Below the pieces are notes generated by a model that was given only the letters and a program-made list of their open reading frames with translations, was not told where the DNA came from and did not search any database. This document shows, piece after piece, positions 22,796 to 32,400 of a stretch of DNA of 42,514 bases. The position numbers and the translations under genes are program-made. Position 1 is the first letter of the stretch. Every line of letters begins with the position of its first letter. This DNA is from Burkholderiales bacterium (lineage in GTDB: Bacteria; Pseudomonadota; Gammaproteobacteria; Burkholderiales; Burkholderiaceae_C), in NCBI GenBank assembly GCA_003963005.1, contig RXJW01000058.1, positions 1 through 42,514 on the forward strand, read 5' to 3'.

Positions 22796-23781
22796 TGCCA
22801 CAGACAATCACCCCATGGGTGCTGCTCGTTGTTTCATTGCCGACCTCGAGTGCGACCGCCCGAATGCGCATCTGGCGCGGATTCAAGGCGCTCGGCTGTG
22901 CTGCGATCCGCGACGGTGCTTACCTTTTGCCTGCCAGCGCAGAACGCGAGCAGGCCCTGCAGGCCCTGGCTGATGAGTGCCAGCGCGAGGGGGGCAGCGC
23001 GTGGCTGATGGCCGTCGAGCCCCGCACCGCGGACGAGAACGAGGCCTATCGCCACCTCTTTGACCGCCAGTCGGAGTACGCGGAATTGCGCAAGGCCTGG
23101 CAGGAGGCAAACGCTGGTCTCGCATCCTTGAGCCCAGCAGAGCTGGCCCGGCTGCAGCGCAAGCAGCTGCGCGAGTTCGACGCTCTGCGGGCCATCGACT
23201 TCTTCCCCGGGGAGGCCGCCGCAGAGGCCGAAGCGGCGTGGGCGGACTTGAACAAACGCATCGAGAGCTTGCTGTCACCGGGCGAACCGCAGCAGACCGA
23301 GGGACGTATCCCGCGGCTGAAGATCACCGACTACCAAGGGCGGCTTTGGGCGACGCGCAGGCGGCTGTGGGTGGACCGGGCCGCAAGCGCCTGGCTGATT
23401 GGTCGCTTTATCGACAAGGAAGCGAGCTTCCTCTGGCTGGCCAAGCCCTCGGACTGCCCCGAGGGCGCCCTGGGCTTCGATTTCGACGGCGCAGCCTTCA
23501 GCCACGCAGGCGATCGCGTGACCTTCGAGACGCTGATGGCGAGTTTCGGCCTGGAATCCGACGGTGCATTGATGCGCCTTGCCAAGGTCGTCCACGTGCT
23601 CGACGTCGGCGGCGAGCCTGTGCCGGAAGCCAAAGGCTTCGAGGCCGTGATGTCCGGTGCTCGGGAGCGTCTGACAGACGACGACGCTCTCCTGGCCGAG
23701 ATGAGCACAGTGCTGGATTCGCTCTACGCCCACTTCCTGCGCGAGACCGCAGCCTCCCAACACAAGGCAGCCGCACGATGA
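22795..23781 (+). CDS. chrB: ChrB, chromate-sensing regulator of chr operon
   Basis: ChrB (328 residues) regulates chromate resistance operons and senses chromate. The N-terminal domain has WVLLVVSLPTSSATARMRI, FKALGCAAIRDGAYLLP, the ChrB signature. The middle is a charged helical linker (residues about 100-190). The C-terminal domain has RRLWVDRAASAWLIGRFIDK, GFDFDGAAFSHAGDRVTFE and LMRLAKVVHVLDVGG. The start at 22795 matches the family N-terminus; the longer frame to 22732 runs through the promoter. Its stop overlaps the chrA ATG (ATGA). Confidence 0.93.
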   Translation: MPQTITPWVLLVVSLPTSSATARMRIWRGFKALGCAAIRDGAYLLPASAEREQALQALADECQREGGSAWLMAVEPRTADENEAYRHLFDRQSEYAELRKAWQEANAGLASLSPAELARLQRKQLREFDALRAIDFFPGEAAAEAEAAWADLNKRIESLLSPGEPQQTEGRIPRLKITDYQGRLWATRRRLWVDRAASAWLIGRFIDKEASFLWLAKPSDCPEGALGFDFDGAAFSHAGDRVTFETLMASFGLESDGALMRLAKVVHVLDVGGEPVPEAKGFEAVMSGARERLTDDDALLAEMSTVLDSLYAHFLRETAASQHKAAAR

Positions 23782-24953
23782 ACACGCCCGAGAACACGCC
23801 CGCGCTGCCGCGCTACTCGCTGTGGCAGATCGTGCGCTACATGCTGGCGCTGGGCACCTGGGGCTTCGGCGGTCCTGTCGCGCTGGTGGGCTACATGTAC
23901 CGCGACCTTGTCGAGAAGCGCGGCTGGATCACGGAAGGCGACTACAAGGAGGGCATGGCCCTGGCGCAGTTGATGCCGGGCCCGCTGGCCGCCCAGCTCG
24001 CCATCTACCTTGGCTACGTGCATTACCGCGTGCTCGGCGCGACGTTGGTGGGCATCGCCTTCGTGCTGCCATCCTTTCTGATGGTCGTGGCCATTGGCGC
24101 AGCCTATGCGGCTTTCGGCGGCATTGGCTGGATGCAGGCCGTGTTCTACGGCGTGGGCGCCTCGGTCATCGGCATCATCGCGATGAGCGCCTACAAGCTC
24201 ACGACCAAGAACATCGGCAAGGACAAGCTGCTGTGGGCCATCTTCGCCGTCAGCGCTGCGGTCACGGTGGTGACCAAGTCCGAGGTGATCTGGATCTTCC
24301 TGGGTGCCGGCGTGCTGGTGTGGCTGCTACGAGCGCCACCGAAGTGGCTCGCGCGCGGGCAGGCCAACAGCATTGCGGCGCCGCTGGCAGCGTTCTTCGC
24401 GATTGACAACCTGGACTGGCACAAGCTCGGCCAGCTTGGCGCCTACTTCGCCTATGCCGGGAGCTTTGTGTTCGGCAGCGGCCTTGCCATCGTGCCGTTC
24501 CTGTACGGCGGCGTGGTGCAGGAGTACCACTGGCTCAACGACCGGCAGTTCGTTGACGCCGTGGCTGTCGCCATGATCACGCCCGGCCCCGTGGTCATCA
24601 CGACGGGGTTCATTGGCTATCTGGTCTCAGGCTTCTGGGGCGCCACGGTCGCGGCAGCAGCGACGTTCATCCCTTGCTACCTCTTCACCATCTTGCCGGC
24701 GCCGTACTTCAAGAAGCACGGCAAGCGCCCCGGGATCGTGGCCTTTGTCGATGGCGTGACGGCAGCCGCCATCGGTGCGATCACGGGGGCTGTCGTCGTC
24801 ATCGGTCAGCGCTCCATCAGCGACGTGGCGACGGCCGCGTTAGCCCTGATCACCGTTGCCGTGCTCTGGCGCTTCAAAAAGCTGCCTGAGCCAGTTGTCG
24901 TCGCAGTCGCGGCGATCGCCGGGCTGGTGCTTTACCCCTTATCCCACGCTTGA
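23778..24953 (+). CDS. chrA: ChrA, chromate efflux transporter
   Basis: ChrA (391 residues) exports chromate from the cytoplasm across the inner membrane. It is a long-chain CHR protein with two homologous halves: half one contains ALGTWGFGGPVALVGYMYRD and ALAQLMPGPLAAQLAIYLGY; half two contains FGSGLAIVPFLYGGVVQEYH and AVAMITPGPVVITTGFIGYL. About ten membrane helices are visible. The ATG at 23778 overlaps the chrB stop. The longer frame upstream (to 23238) lies inside chrB and is not coding. Confidence 0.95.
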   Translation: MNTPENTPALPRYSLWQIVRYMLALGTWGFGGPVALVGYMYRDLVEKRGWITEGDYKEGMALAQLMPGPLAAQLAIYLGYVHYRVLGATLVGIAFVLPSFLMVVAIGAAYAAFGGIGWMQAVFYGVGASVIGIIAMSAYKLTTKNIGKDKLLWAIFAVSAAVTVVTKSEVIWIFLGAGVLVWLLRAPPKWLARGQANSIAAPLAAFFAIDNLDWHKLGQLGAYFAYAGSFVFGSGLAIVPFLYGGVVQEYHWLNDRQFVDAVAVAMITPGPVVITTGFIGYLVSGFWGATVAAAATFIPCYLFTILPAPYFKKHGKRPGIVAFVDGVTAAAIGAITGAVVVIGQRSISDVATAALALITVAVLWRFKKLPEPVVVAVAAIAGLVLYPLSHA

Positions 24954-24967
24954 AGACAGGAGCTCCC

Positions 24968-25879
24968 ATGGACCTGCAGATCGCCGAACTGCCCTTTGAC
25001 ACCATGGGCCTGCACGGCCTGTCAGACAAGCTCCTCCTCAGCCATCACCAGAACAACTACGCCGGCGCGGCCAAGCGTCTGAACGCGATTCGCAGGCAGT
25101 TGAGCGATCTGGACTTCGGCCAGGCGCCGGGCTTTCAGCTCAACGGCCTGAAGCGCGAGGAGCTGATTGCCACGAACTCCGTGCTGCTGCATGAGCTGTA
25201 CTTCGCCGGCCTGGGCGGGGATGGCGTCACCATGGCGCCGGCCATGGCGCTTGCACTCGATGCCAACTTCGGCAGCGTCGAGCGCTGGCGCGAGGAGTTC
25301 GTCGCCTGCGCCAAAGCCCTGGGCGGTGGCTCGGGTTGGATGCTTCTGGTGTTCCAGCCCCGCGAAGGAACATTGGTGAACCAGTGGGCGGCTGACCACA
25401 CCCATGCCGTTGCCGGCGGCGTGCCCATCCTCGCCCTGGACATGTACGAGCACGCCTATCACTTGGACTACGGCGCGGCCGCCGGGGCATATGTCGACGC
25501 GTTCATGAGCAATATCAACTGGACCGCGGCCTACGAGCGTTACCAGGCTGCGGTCCATGCTGCGAGCGAGACGCTAGGGACCGATGCCGGTGCCTTGGCG
25601 GATGCCCTGGTGCTCGACGTCAGGCGTCACGGCGTTTTCGCGCAGGCCGAGTCCATGATCCCAGGCGCTCGATGGTGCGATCCGGCTGCGGTGGGCACCT
25701 GGGCCACCGACCTGCCTTCCGACAAGCCTGTGGTTGTCTACTGCGTCTATGGGCATGAGGTCGGACGATCAACGGCAATGAGGCTCCGGGCCGCGGGGCG
25801 CAATGCGCGCTTCTTGACTGGCGGCATCGACGGCTGGACCGCCTCCGGCCGGCCTGTGGTGGGCAAGCTTGCTGGGTGA
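24968..25879 (+). CDS. chrC: Superoxide dismutase-rhodanese fusion (ChrC-type)
   Basis: The 303-residue protein joins two enzymes. Residues 1 to about 200 are an Fe/Mn superoxide dismutase with metal ligands in LLLSHHQNNYAG, NSVLLHELYF and the LALDMYEHAYHLDYG block. Residues about 210-303 are a rhodanese domain with active-site Cys259 in VVVYCVYGHEVGRS and the LTGGIDGWTASGRPV end. ChrC of other chromate operons is an Fe-SOD, which counters superoxide made during chromate reduction; the rhodanese part may handle sulfur or thiol damage. The start at 24968 has ACAGGAGC upstream. Confidence 0.9.
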   Translation: MDLQIAELPFDTMGLHGLSDKLLLSHHQNNYAGAAKRLNAIRRQLSDLDFGQAPGFQLNGLKREELIATNSVLLHELYFAGLGGDGVTMAPAMALALDANFGSVERWREEFVACAKALGGGSGWMLLVFQPREGTLVNQWAADHTHAVAGGVPILALDMYEHAYHLDYGAAAGAYVDAFMSNINWTAAYERYQAAVHAASETLGTDAGALADALVLDVRRHGVFAQAESMIPGARWCDPAAVGTWATDLPSDKPVVVYCVYGHEVGRSTAMRLRAAGRNARFLTGGIDGWTASGRPVVGKLAG

Positions 25880-25885
25880 GCCAAA

Positions 25886-26902
25886 ATGCGAGGCGAGCCC
25901 AACATCGCATTGCTCTACCCGGGCGACCGAGCCGCACGCGACCGCAACGACCCGGCGGAGAGCCGCTTCGCCGCGCTCTACGCTGCCTTCACAGCCGCAG
26001 GCGTTCCAACTGAGCCGGTCATCTACAACGATGACTGCGCCGACGAGGTCGCTTCCCAATTGCGTGGCGTTCAGGCCGTGCTCGTCTGGTGCAACCCCAT
26101 CGAGGGCGGACGCCGGCGCGACCGGCTGGATGCGCTGCTGCGCGATGCTGCTGAGTCCGGCGTGCTTGTCAGCGCGCACCCGGACGCGATCCTCAAGCTG
26201 GGCACCAAGGACGTCCTGGTGGAGGTGCGTGACCTGCCCTTTGGCAGCGACGCTTTGCGCGTCGACAGCTTGGCCCAGTTGGCGATCGAGCTGCCGCAAC
26301 GGCTGCAACGCGGTGCGCGCGTGTTGAAGCAGTACCGGGGCCAAAGCGGCAATGGCGTATGGCGCGTCGAGTCAGTCGAGGGCTCACCGCTGATGAAGGT
26401 GCGGCACGCCCAGCGTGATGCCGAAGAAGGTCAACTCAGCATGGCTGAGCTGCTACGAACACTTGCACCGTACTTTGAGCCCGAAAACGGTGGTCACATG
26501 GTGGACCAGGCTTGGCAGCCTCGGCTCGTGGATGGCATGGTGAGGGCCTATCTCGTCGGAGATCGCGTCGCTGGCTTCGGGCACCAGGCGGTCAATGCGT
26601 TGTATCCGGCGAGTGGAGACCAACCTGCACCGGCACCGGGGCCGCGCTTGTACTACCCTGCGGAACATCCACCGTTCCAAGCGCTGCGCATGCAACTTGA
26701 GTCGGGATGGATTGAGCTGCTTCGCACCCGTGTAGGCCTGGCCCGCGAACAGCTTCCCCTGCTGTGGGATTGCGACTTCATGTCGGGCGAACGGCCCGGC
26801 AGTTTCGTGCTCTGCGAGATCAACGTCAGCAGCGTGTCGCCTTTCCCGCCCTCAGCCATACAGCCGGTGGTAGCCGCGCTGAAAGCAAGGCTCGGCCTCT
26901 AG
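25886..26902 (+). CDS. Cj0069-family protein (ATP-grasp-like)
   Basis: The 338-residue product begins MRGEPNIALLYPGDR and contains VWCNPIEGGRRRDRLDALL, LKLGTKDVLVEVRDLPFG, VLKQYRGQSGNGVWRV, LLWDCDFMSGERPG and FVLCEINVSSVSPFPP. This is the pattern of Cj0069-family proteins, distant relatives of ATP-grasp ligases; the reaction is unknown. It follows the SOD-rhodanese gene by 6 bases and ends the chromate operon. Its position suggests a role linked to chromate or oxidative damage, which is inferred from context only. Confidence 0.75.
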   Translation: MRGEPNIALLYPGDRAARDRNDPAESRFAALYAAFTAAGVPTEPVIYNDDCADEVASQLRGVQAVLVWCNPIEGGRRRDRLDALLRDAAESGVLVSAHPDAILKLGTKDVLVEVRDLPFGSDALRVDSLAQLAIELPQRLQRGARVLKQYRGQSGNGVWRVESVEGSPLMKVRHAQRDAEEGQLSMAELLRTLAPYFEPENGGHMVDQAWQPRLVDGMVRAYLVGDRVAGFGHQAVNALYPASGDQPAPAPGPRLYYPAEHPPFQALRMQLESGWIELLRTRVGLAREQLPLLWDCDFMSGERPGSFVLCEINVSSVSPFPPSAIQPVVAALKARLGL

Positions 26903-26919
26903 CGCGAACCAGTCGGCTC

Positions 26920-27462
26920 TCAATGAAGCCGCAAATCGGCGATCAGCTTTGACTTCAGGGCGCGGGACCGCGCGCCCTCGGTGTCGCCATCTGCCCATCC
27001 ATAGCTGCTGCCCCAGGCCCAAAGCGAACCGTCGATCTCCAAGAATCGCACTTCGCCAGCGCGAAGCTCGACCGTCTGGACCTGCCCTTGACCCTGCCAA
27101 TCGAAACTCAGCCGGTGCGATCCAGGCGGCAGCCGGATACGGGCCAGTGATCTCGGGATCGTGTCGACGCGTCCGTCCTGGCCTATCTGGACGGGCAGGA
27201 CGTTTCTGGTATCCGCCCAGCGATTGCGCACCAGATAGAGCGTTGCAACGCCAGGGTCAGCGGCGAAGCGCTTAGCCTCGGCCTCCAAGGCATCAGACGG
27301 CACGGCGCTGTTCGTGCAAGTCAGCTGCGGCCTGTAGGACTTGCCGATGCGATAGCAATAGACGCCGTCAGGCTGAACGGAGCGCGTCGATGCCGCCGCG
27401 CAGCCACCCAAGGCGACCACGACGGAGATGAGAATCAAACTGGAGCGCTGCTGTTGTCGCAC
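26920..27462 (-). CDS. Putative lipoprotein
   Basis: The start at GTG 27460-27462 (VRQQQRSSLILISVVVALGG) has TGAGGACGC upstream and puts a lipobox VALGGC at the end of the signal peptide, so the protein is likely lipid-anchored. The mature part (about 155 residues) is beta-rich (SHRLSFDWQGQGQVQTVELR) and may be a small periplasmic domain like those of the DUF2846 group (LYLVRNR, LPPGSHRL). The end of the EamA gene overlaps nothing but lies 10 bases away. The last gene of the metal operon, or a separate one. Confidence 0.6.
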   Translation of the reverse strand: MRQQQRSSLILISVVVALGGCAAASTRSVQPDGVYCYRIGKSYRPQLTCTNSAVPSDALEAEAKRFAADPGVATLYLVRNRWADTRNVLPVQIGQDGRVDTIPRSLARIRLPPGSHRLSFDWQGQGQVQTVELRAGEVRFLEIDGSLWAWGSSYGWADGDTEGARSRALKSKLIADLRLH

Positions 27463-27472
27463 GGCCGCGTCC

Positions 27473-28525
27473 TCAGTGGTTGTGCCCGTGATGCACGTCC
27501 GGCACATGTGCATGGCTGTGCCGCATCGGCTCGTGTCGGTGGGCGTGGCTGTGTGCACCAGCGGGCATCACGTCATGATGGTGATCGTGGTGGCCGTCAT
27601 CATGGCGATGGGCATGCTCGTGCTCCAACGCCTCATGCTCGTGTTCGTGATCGTGCGACTCAGCCAGATGCAGGGCCACGCCAGCCAACATCAACAGGCC
27701 GCCCAGCGCCATGCCCCAGCCCGCTGAACGGTCACCTAGCGCGAAGGCCAGCGCAGCGCCTATGAACGGCGCGAAGGCGAAGACCGAGCCCGTGCGTGCG
27801 GCGCCGAACTCCCGCTGAGCCAAAAGGTAGAAGCGCAGGCTCAGGCCGTACCCGGTAGCGCCCACGGCCATCAGCCCCGCGGCGGCGGCCCAACCTGGCA
27901 TCGGCTCGCCCGTGGCCAGCGCCAGCACCACGGTGGCGGTCGCACCCAGTGCGGCTTTCGCCAGTACCACCTGGGCGGGGTCGCGCTCGGCGAGGGCCCG
28001 AGACAGGGTGTTGTCCATGCCCCAGGCAGCGGTGGCAGCCAGCACAGCCAGCAACCCCAGCCACTGCCCGCTGGACGCCAAGCCCTGGTCCAAGATCAAC
28101 AGCACCCCGCCGGCAAGCAGCAACAGCATGGCGACCCAAACACGCCTATCCATCGTTTCGCCATACAGGCGCCACGCTAGGACGGCCGTGAACAGAGCTT
28201 CCAGCGTCAGCATCAGCGATGCCCCAGTGCCGCTGGTCCGCTGCAGACCCCATGCCAGCGCCACGGGCCCCAACACGGCGCCGAACAGGGCGACCAACAG
28301 CAACCGCGGCACATCGCCACGCAGCACCCGAGCTTCCTTGCTGACGTGCTGGCGAAGCAGAGCCCCGATGACGGCCGCCCCCAAGTACAGCAAGGCAGCC
28401 GTGGTGAAGGGACCGAGGCCCAGCCCGAGCTTCTGCACCATCGGCGTGCTGACACCAAACAGCGCCGCCGCCAGCAGCGCAAGCAGGCCGCCTCGAAGTG
28501 CTGGGAGGTTCCAATGAACAGACAT
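27473..28525 (-). CDS. EamA/DMT transporter with His-rich C-terminal tail
   Basis: The 350-residue inner-membrane protein has ten hydrophobic helices in two EamA halves (ALFGVSTPMVQKLGLGLGPF; VALAWGLQRTSGTGASLMLT; LLVLAATAAWGMDNTLSRAL). The last 60 residues are extraordinarily rich in His, Asp and Glu (ESHDHEHEHEALEHEHAH, then HHDHHHDVMP and HAHVPDVHHGHNH), a likely metal-binding tail. DMT transporters normally move metabolites; the tail and the operon context point to metal export or buffering. The start is 14 bases after the upstream stop. Confidence 0.85.
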   Translation of the reverse strand: MSVHWNLPALRGGLLALLAAALFGVSTPMVQKLGLGLGPFTTAALLYLGAAVIGALLRQHVSKEARVLRGDVPRLLLVALFGAVLGPVALAWGLQRTSGTGASLMLTLEALFTAVLAWRLYGETMDRRVWVAMLLLLAGGVLLILDQGLASSGQWLGLLAVLAATAAWGMDNTLSRALAERDPAQVVLAKAALGATATVVLALATGEPMPGWAAAAGLMAVGATGYGLSLRFYLLAQREFGAARTGSVFAFAPFIGAALAFALGDRSAGWGMALGGLLMLAGVALHLAESHDHEHEHEALEHEHAHRHDDGHHDHHHDVMPAGAHSHAHRHEPMRHSHAHVPDVHHGHNH

Positions 28526-28539
28526 GGTCGGTACAGCCC

Positions 28540-29046
28540 TCAGGGCTGCCCTCCGTGCCGCACCAGGCGTTTGTGGAAGCCGGTGATGGTGACGGTCACG
28601 GTGACAGGCTGCTGGCCCTTGTTCTTCCAGAACCAGCCATGGGTGCCGGCAAACGGCGCGACAAAGGTGCCGGCGCCTTCGCGCTGAGCGCCTTCGATGT
28701 CGTAGCTGGTGTACTCCGACTGCGAGCCGGTTCGCTCGCCATGCAGGTCCACAGCCACATCAGCGCTGGCCGTCCACTGAAACACCAGGCCCTGACCCGC
28801 GTCGAGTTCGGCTTGCACCTCGGCGCCCTTGCCGGGTTTGAGCGTCACCGTCACGGTCTCGGTGCGGGGCCCGGCAGCCGCCGGCTTGACCGCCTGGGCG
28901 TCGAAGCTCTGGCCCGGCTGCTTCCCGAACACGGCCTCGGACCTGGCGGCCAGCGTCGCGTTGTCGCGCGGTGCGTCTGACGCCCAGCCTGTGGCGCCAA
29001 CAGTGAGCAGCAGGGCTGCAGACATCGAGCGGATCAGGATGCTCAT
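28540..29046 (-). CDS. Periplasmic or membrane-anchored protein of metal operon
   Basis: The product has a signal peptide (SILIRSMSAALLLTVGATGWA) and a soluble beta-sandwich domain (LKPGKGAEVQAELDAG, LVFQWTASADVAVDLHGE, FVAPFAGTHGWFWKNKGQQ). The FAGxHGWFWKN and TVTVTITGF strings are shared with proteins often annotated as transmembrane anchor proteins next to czc/HME clusters. The true role is not known. Start at ATG 29046 or the overlapping GTG 29058, which lies in the upstream gene's stop. Confidence 0.65.
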   Translation of the reverse strand: MSILIRSMSAALLLTVGATGWASDAPRDNATLAARSEAVFGKQPGQSFDAQAVKPAAAGPRTETVTVTLKPGKGAEVQAELDAGQGLVFQWTASADVAVDLHGERTGSQSEYTSYDIEGAQREGAGTFVAPFAGTHGWFWKNKGQQPVTVTVTITGFHKRLVRHGGQP

Positions 29047-29054
29047 GGCGATCT

Positions 29055-29435
29055 TCACTTGACGGTGAACCGCACGGTAGCGGTCTTGCCTTCGACGTTG
29101 TTCAGCACCGCGACCACCTTGGCGCCGGGGGCGATCTTCACGCCGGTGGCGCGCAGCTTGTTGCCTTCGGTGGCCTTCACATCGACCTCGGTCTTCTGCG
29201 CGCCATTCAGCACCGTCAGCTTGCCCGAGATGCCCTTGGAGGGCATGTCCTCGTCGTGATCCACGAGGTAGATGGTGGCACCGTCGGCCTCCACCACCAA
29301 CTCGAAGTTCACGTCATTGGCGACCTGCACGATGCCGCCGTGACGGGGTGCCGCCGATCCGTGAGCCATCGCTGGGTTCATGGCCAGGGCGCTCGATGCC
29401 AGCAGGGCGGCAATCAGCAGTTGCTTGGTCTTCAT
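29055..29435 (-). CDS. Periplasmic metal-operon protein
   Basis: A signal peptide (KTKQLLIAALLASSALAMN) precedes a mature domain of about 100 residues beginning AHGSAAPRHGGIVQVANDVN. The fold is probably an immunoglobulin-like beta-sandwich (FELVVEADGATIYLVDHDED). The HG-rich N-terminus may bind metal, as in proteins fused to or next to HME adaptor subunits. The ATG at 29435 has GGAGA 8 bases upstream; the longer frame overlaps the RND gene. It lies 63 bases after the RND stop. Confidence 0.65.
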   Translation of the reverse strand: MKTKQLLIAALLASSALAMNPAMAHGSAAPRHGGIVQVANDVNFELVVEADGATIYLVDHDEDMPSKGISGKLTVLNGAQKTEVDVKATEGNKLRATGVKIAPGAKVVAVLNNVEGKTATVRFTVK

Positions 29436-29497
29436 GATGTTCATCTCCAATGTTTGCGCGGCGCTCTTGCACAGGCGGCGCCGCAGGGCCATGAGGT

Positions 29498-32400
29498 TCA
29501 AAACGCTTCCTGGGCTTGCCCAGGGGAGGCGTTCTCTTCCGGAGTCAGCAGGCGTTGCAGGGGTCTCTCGCCCACCAGCCAGAAGATCACGGGTGTGAGG
29601 ATCGTGTCCAGCAGGGTAGAACTGACCAAGCCACCGAAGATGACGACCGCCACCGGATGAAGGATCTCCTTGCCGGGCTCGTCACCTGCCAGCAGCAGCG
29701 GCGTCAGCGCGAAGGCCGCGACCAATGCCGTCATCAACACCGGCGTGAGCCGCTCCAGCGAGCCGCGCACGATCATGGGCTGGCCGAAGCGTTCGCCCTC
29801 GAAGCGACACAGGTTGATGTAGTGGCTGACCTTCAGGATGCCGTTGCGGGTGGCAATGCCGGCCAGGGTGATGAAACCGACCATCGTGGCCACCGACAGC
29901 GTGACGCCGGCCAGCCACATCGCCACGACGGCGCCGATCAGCGCCAGCGGGATGTTGGCCATGATGACTCCCGCCAGCACGGCCGAGCGGTAGCGCGTGT
30001 AAAGCACCAGGAACATCATCGCCAGCGACACACCCGACAGCACCACGATGAGCTGGGTGGCCTGTTCCTGCGCCTGGAACTGCCCCTCCAGGCTGATGAA
30101 AGCCCCCGTGGGCAGGGTCGTCTTGGCAATGACCTGCCGGATATCGCCGATGACGCGGCCCATGTCGCGACCATCGGTGTTGGCGTAGACGACGATGCGC
30201 CGCCGACCGTTCTCGCGGCCGATCTGGTTGGGTCCGTCGGACTCCTCGACCGTGGCGATGCTGGACAGCGGTAGCCGCCCGGCTGGCGTGTCGATCAAGG
30301 TGCGGGCCAGGTCCTGAGGGCTGCGCTGGTCGTCGGGCAGGCGCAGCACCAGGTCGTAGCGGCGCTGGCCGTCGACGATTTGCGCGCCGTGAGCGCCGTC
30401 CGTCAACGCTTGCAGCACGCGCACTGCCTCACCGGGCGACAACCCTGCCTGGGCCACCTTGCGCTGGTCCAGCCGCACGGCAATTTGCGGGATGAGCACC
30501 TGCTTTTCAACGGTCAGGTCCACCAGGCCGGGTACGCCGGTGAGCCCGGCGCGCATCTGCTCGGCCAGGCCGCGCAGCGTGTCAGTGTCGTCGCCGTAGA
30601 TCTTGACGGCGATCTGGGCGCGCACACCGGAGAGCAGGTGGTCCAACCGGTGCGAGATCGGCTGGCCGATCGCCACCTGCGCCGGCAGAGAGGCAAGCTG
30701 GGCGCGGATGCTGGCCATCACCGCCTCGCGGTCCACCGGCTTGCCGTCGCGGCGCAGGTCCACGTCGATCTCGGCCGAGTGCACGCCCTCGGCGTGTTCG
30801 TCCAGCTCGGCGCGGCCGGTGCGGCGCCCCACCTGCGTGACCTCGGGCACCTGGGCGATCAGCGTCTCCGCGAGCGCGCCCATGCGGTTGGCCTCGGCCA
30901 GCGAAGTCCCCGGGTTGAACATCAGCGACAGCACCAGCGAGCCCTCGTTGAAGGCCGGCAGGAAGGCGCGCGGGAAGAACGGCACGCTGGCCGCCGCGGC
31001 CGCGACGGCCAGCACAGCCGCAGCCATCAGCAGCCGGGCGCGCGGGAAGGACCAGGCCAGCAGCCGCCCGTCCCAGTGCTTGAGCCGTGCGACCAACGGG
31101 CTGTCGCCATGGTCCAGCCGCTTCATGCGCGGCAGCAGGAAGGCGCTCAGCACCGGCGTGACGGTCATGGACACCCCCATCGACGCCAGGATGGACACGA
31201 TGTAAGCGATGCCCAGTGGCGTGAACAACCGACCCTCGATGCCCGGCAGCGCGAACAACGGCACGAAGACGAGGACGACGATCAGGGTTGCGTAGACGAT
31301 GCCAGTGCGCACCTCCACGCTGGCGGCGCGCACCACCTCTAGCACCGGACGCGGCACAGGCAGCGAACGGTTCTCGCGCAGCCGGCGCTGGATGTTCTCG
31401 ACATCCACCACCGCGTCGTCCACCAACTCGCCGATGGCGATGGCCAGGCCGCCCAGCGTCATCACATTGATCGACTGGTCCAGCAGGCGGAACACCAGCG
31501 CCGTGACCGCCAGCGACAGCGGAATTGCGACCAGCGAGATCAACGTCGTGCGGGCTGACAGCAGGAAGGCAAACAGCACGATGGCCACCATGATGGCGCC
31601 GTCGCGAAGCGCACCGGTCACGTTGGAGATCGAGGCCTCGATGAAGTCCGCTTGGCGGAACAGGACCTTGGGCGCGCTCAAGCCCTTGGGCAGGCCGGGC
31701 TTGAGTTCTTCCAGGGCCGTCTCGATCTGGTGAGTCAGCTTCACGGTGTCGGCGGCCGGCTGCTTTTGCACGCTGACGATGACGGCCGGCGCACCCTTGT
31801 AGCCCGCATCGCCGCGCTTGAGGCCTGCCGCGAAGCGCACGCTGGCGACCTGCTCCAGCAGGATGGCGCGTCCGTCCTTCCAGGCGACGGCGATGCCTTG
31901 CAGGTCTTCGATGCGGTTGGTGCGGCCCAGATGCCGGATCAGGTACTCGCGGCTGTTCAGGTCGATGAAGCCGCCGCCCGCATTGCCGGCAAAGCCGCGC
32001 AGTGCCTGCTCCACCTGGGTCAGCGACACACCCAGCTGCGCCATGCGGGCCGTGTCGGGCTCGACGCGCAGCGTGCGCACCTCGCCTCCGATCGGGATGA
32101 CCTGCGCCACCCCGTGGATGGCCAGCAGGCGTGGCCGCAGCACGAAGTCGGCGTACTCGCGGGCTTGCATCGGCGTCGCTTGCCCCGCGCTGAGCGGCAG
32201 CGCGATCAGCATCACCTCGCCCATGATGGACGAGACCGGCCCCATGACGGGCGTCACTTCGGCGGGCAACTGGCCGCGCAGCTGCGCCAGCCGCTCGGAC
32301 ACCTGCTGGCGGTTGCGGTAGACGTCGGTGCCCCAGTCGAACTCGGCGTAGACGATGGACAGGCCGATGCCCGAGGTCGACCGCACCCGGGTGATGCCGG

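Noticed and set aside
23238..24953. ChrA frame extended upstream to 23238
   Set aside because: The upstream 180 residues lie within chrB in another frame; ChrA begins at 23778 with the family N-terminus and an ATGA overlap.
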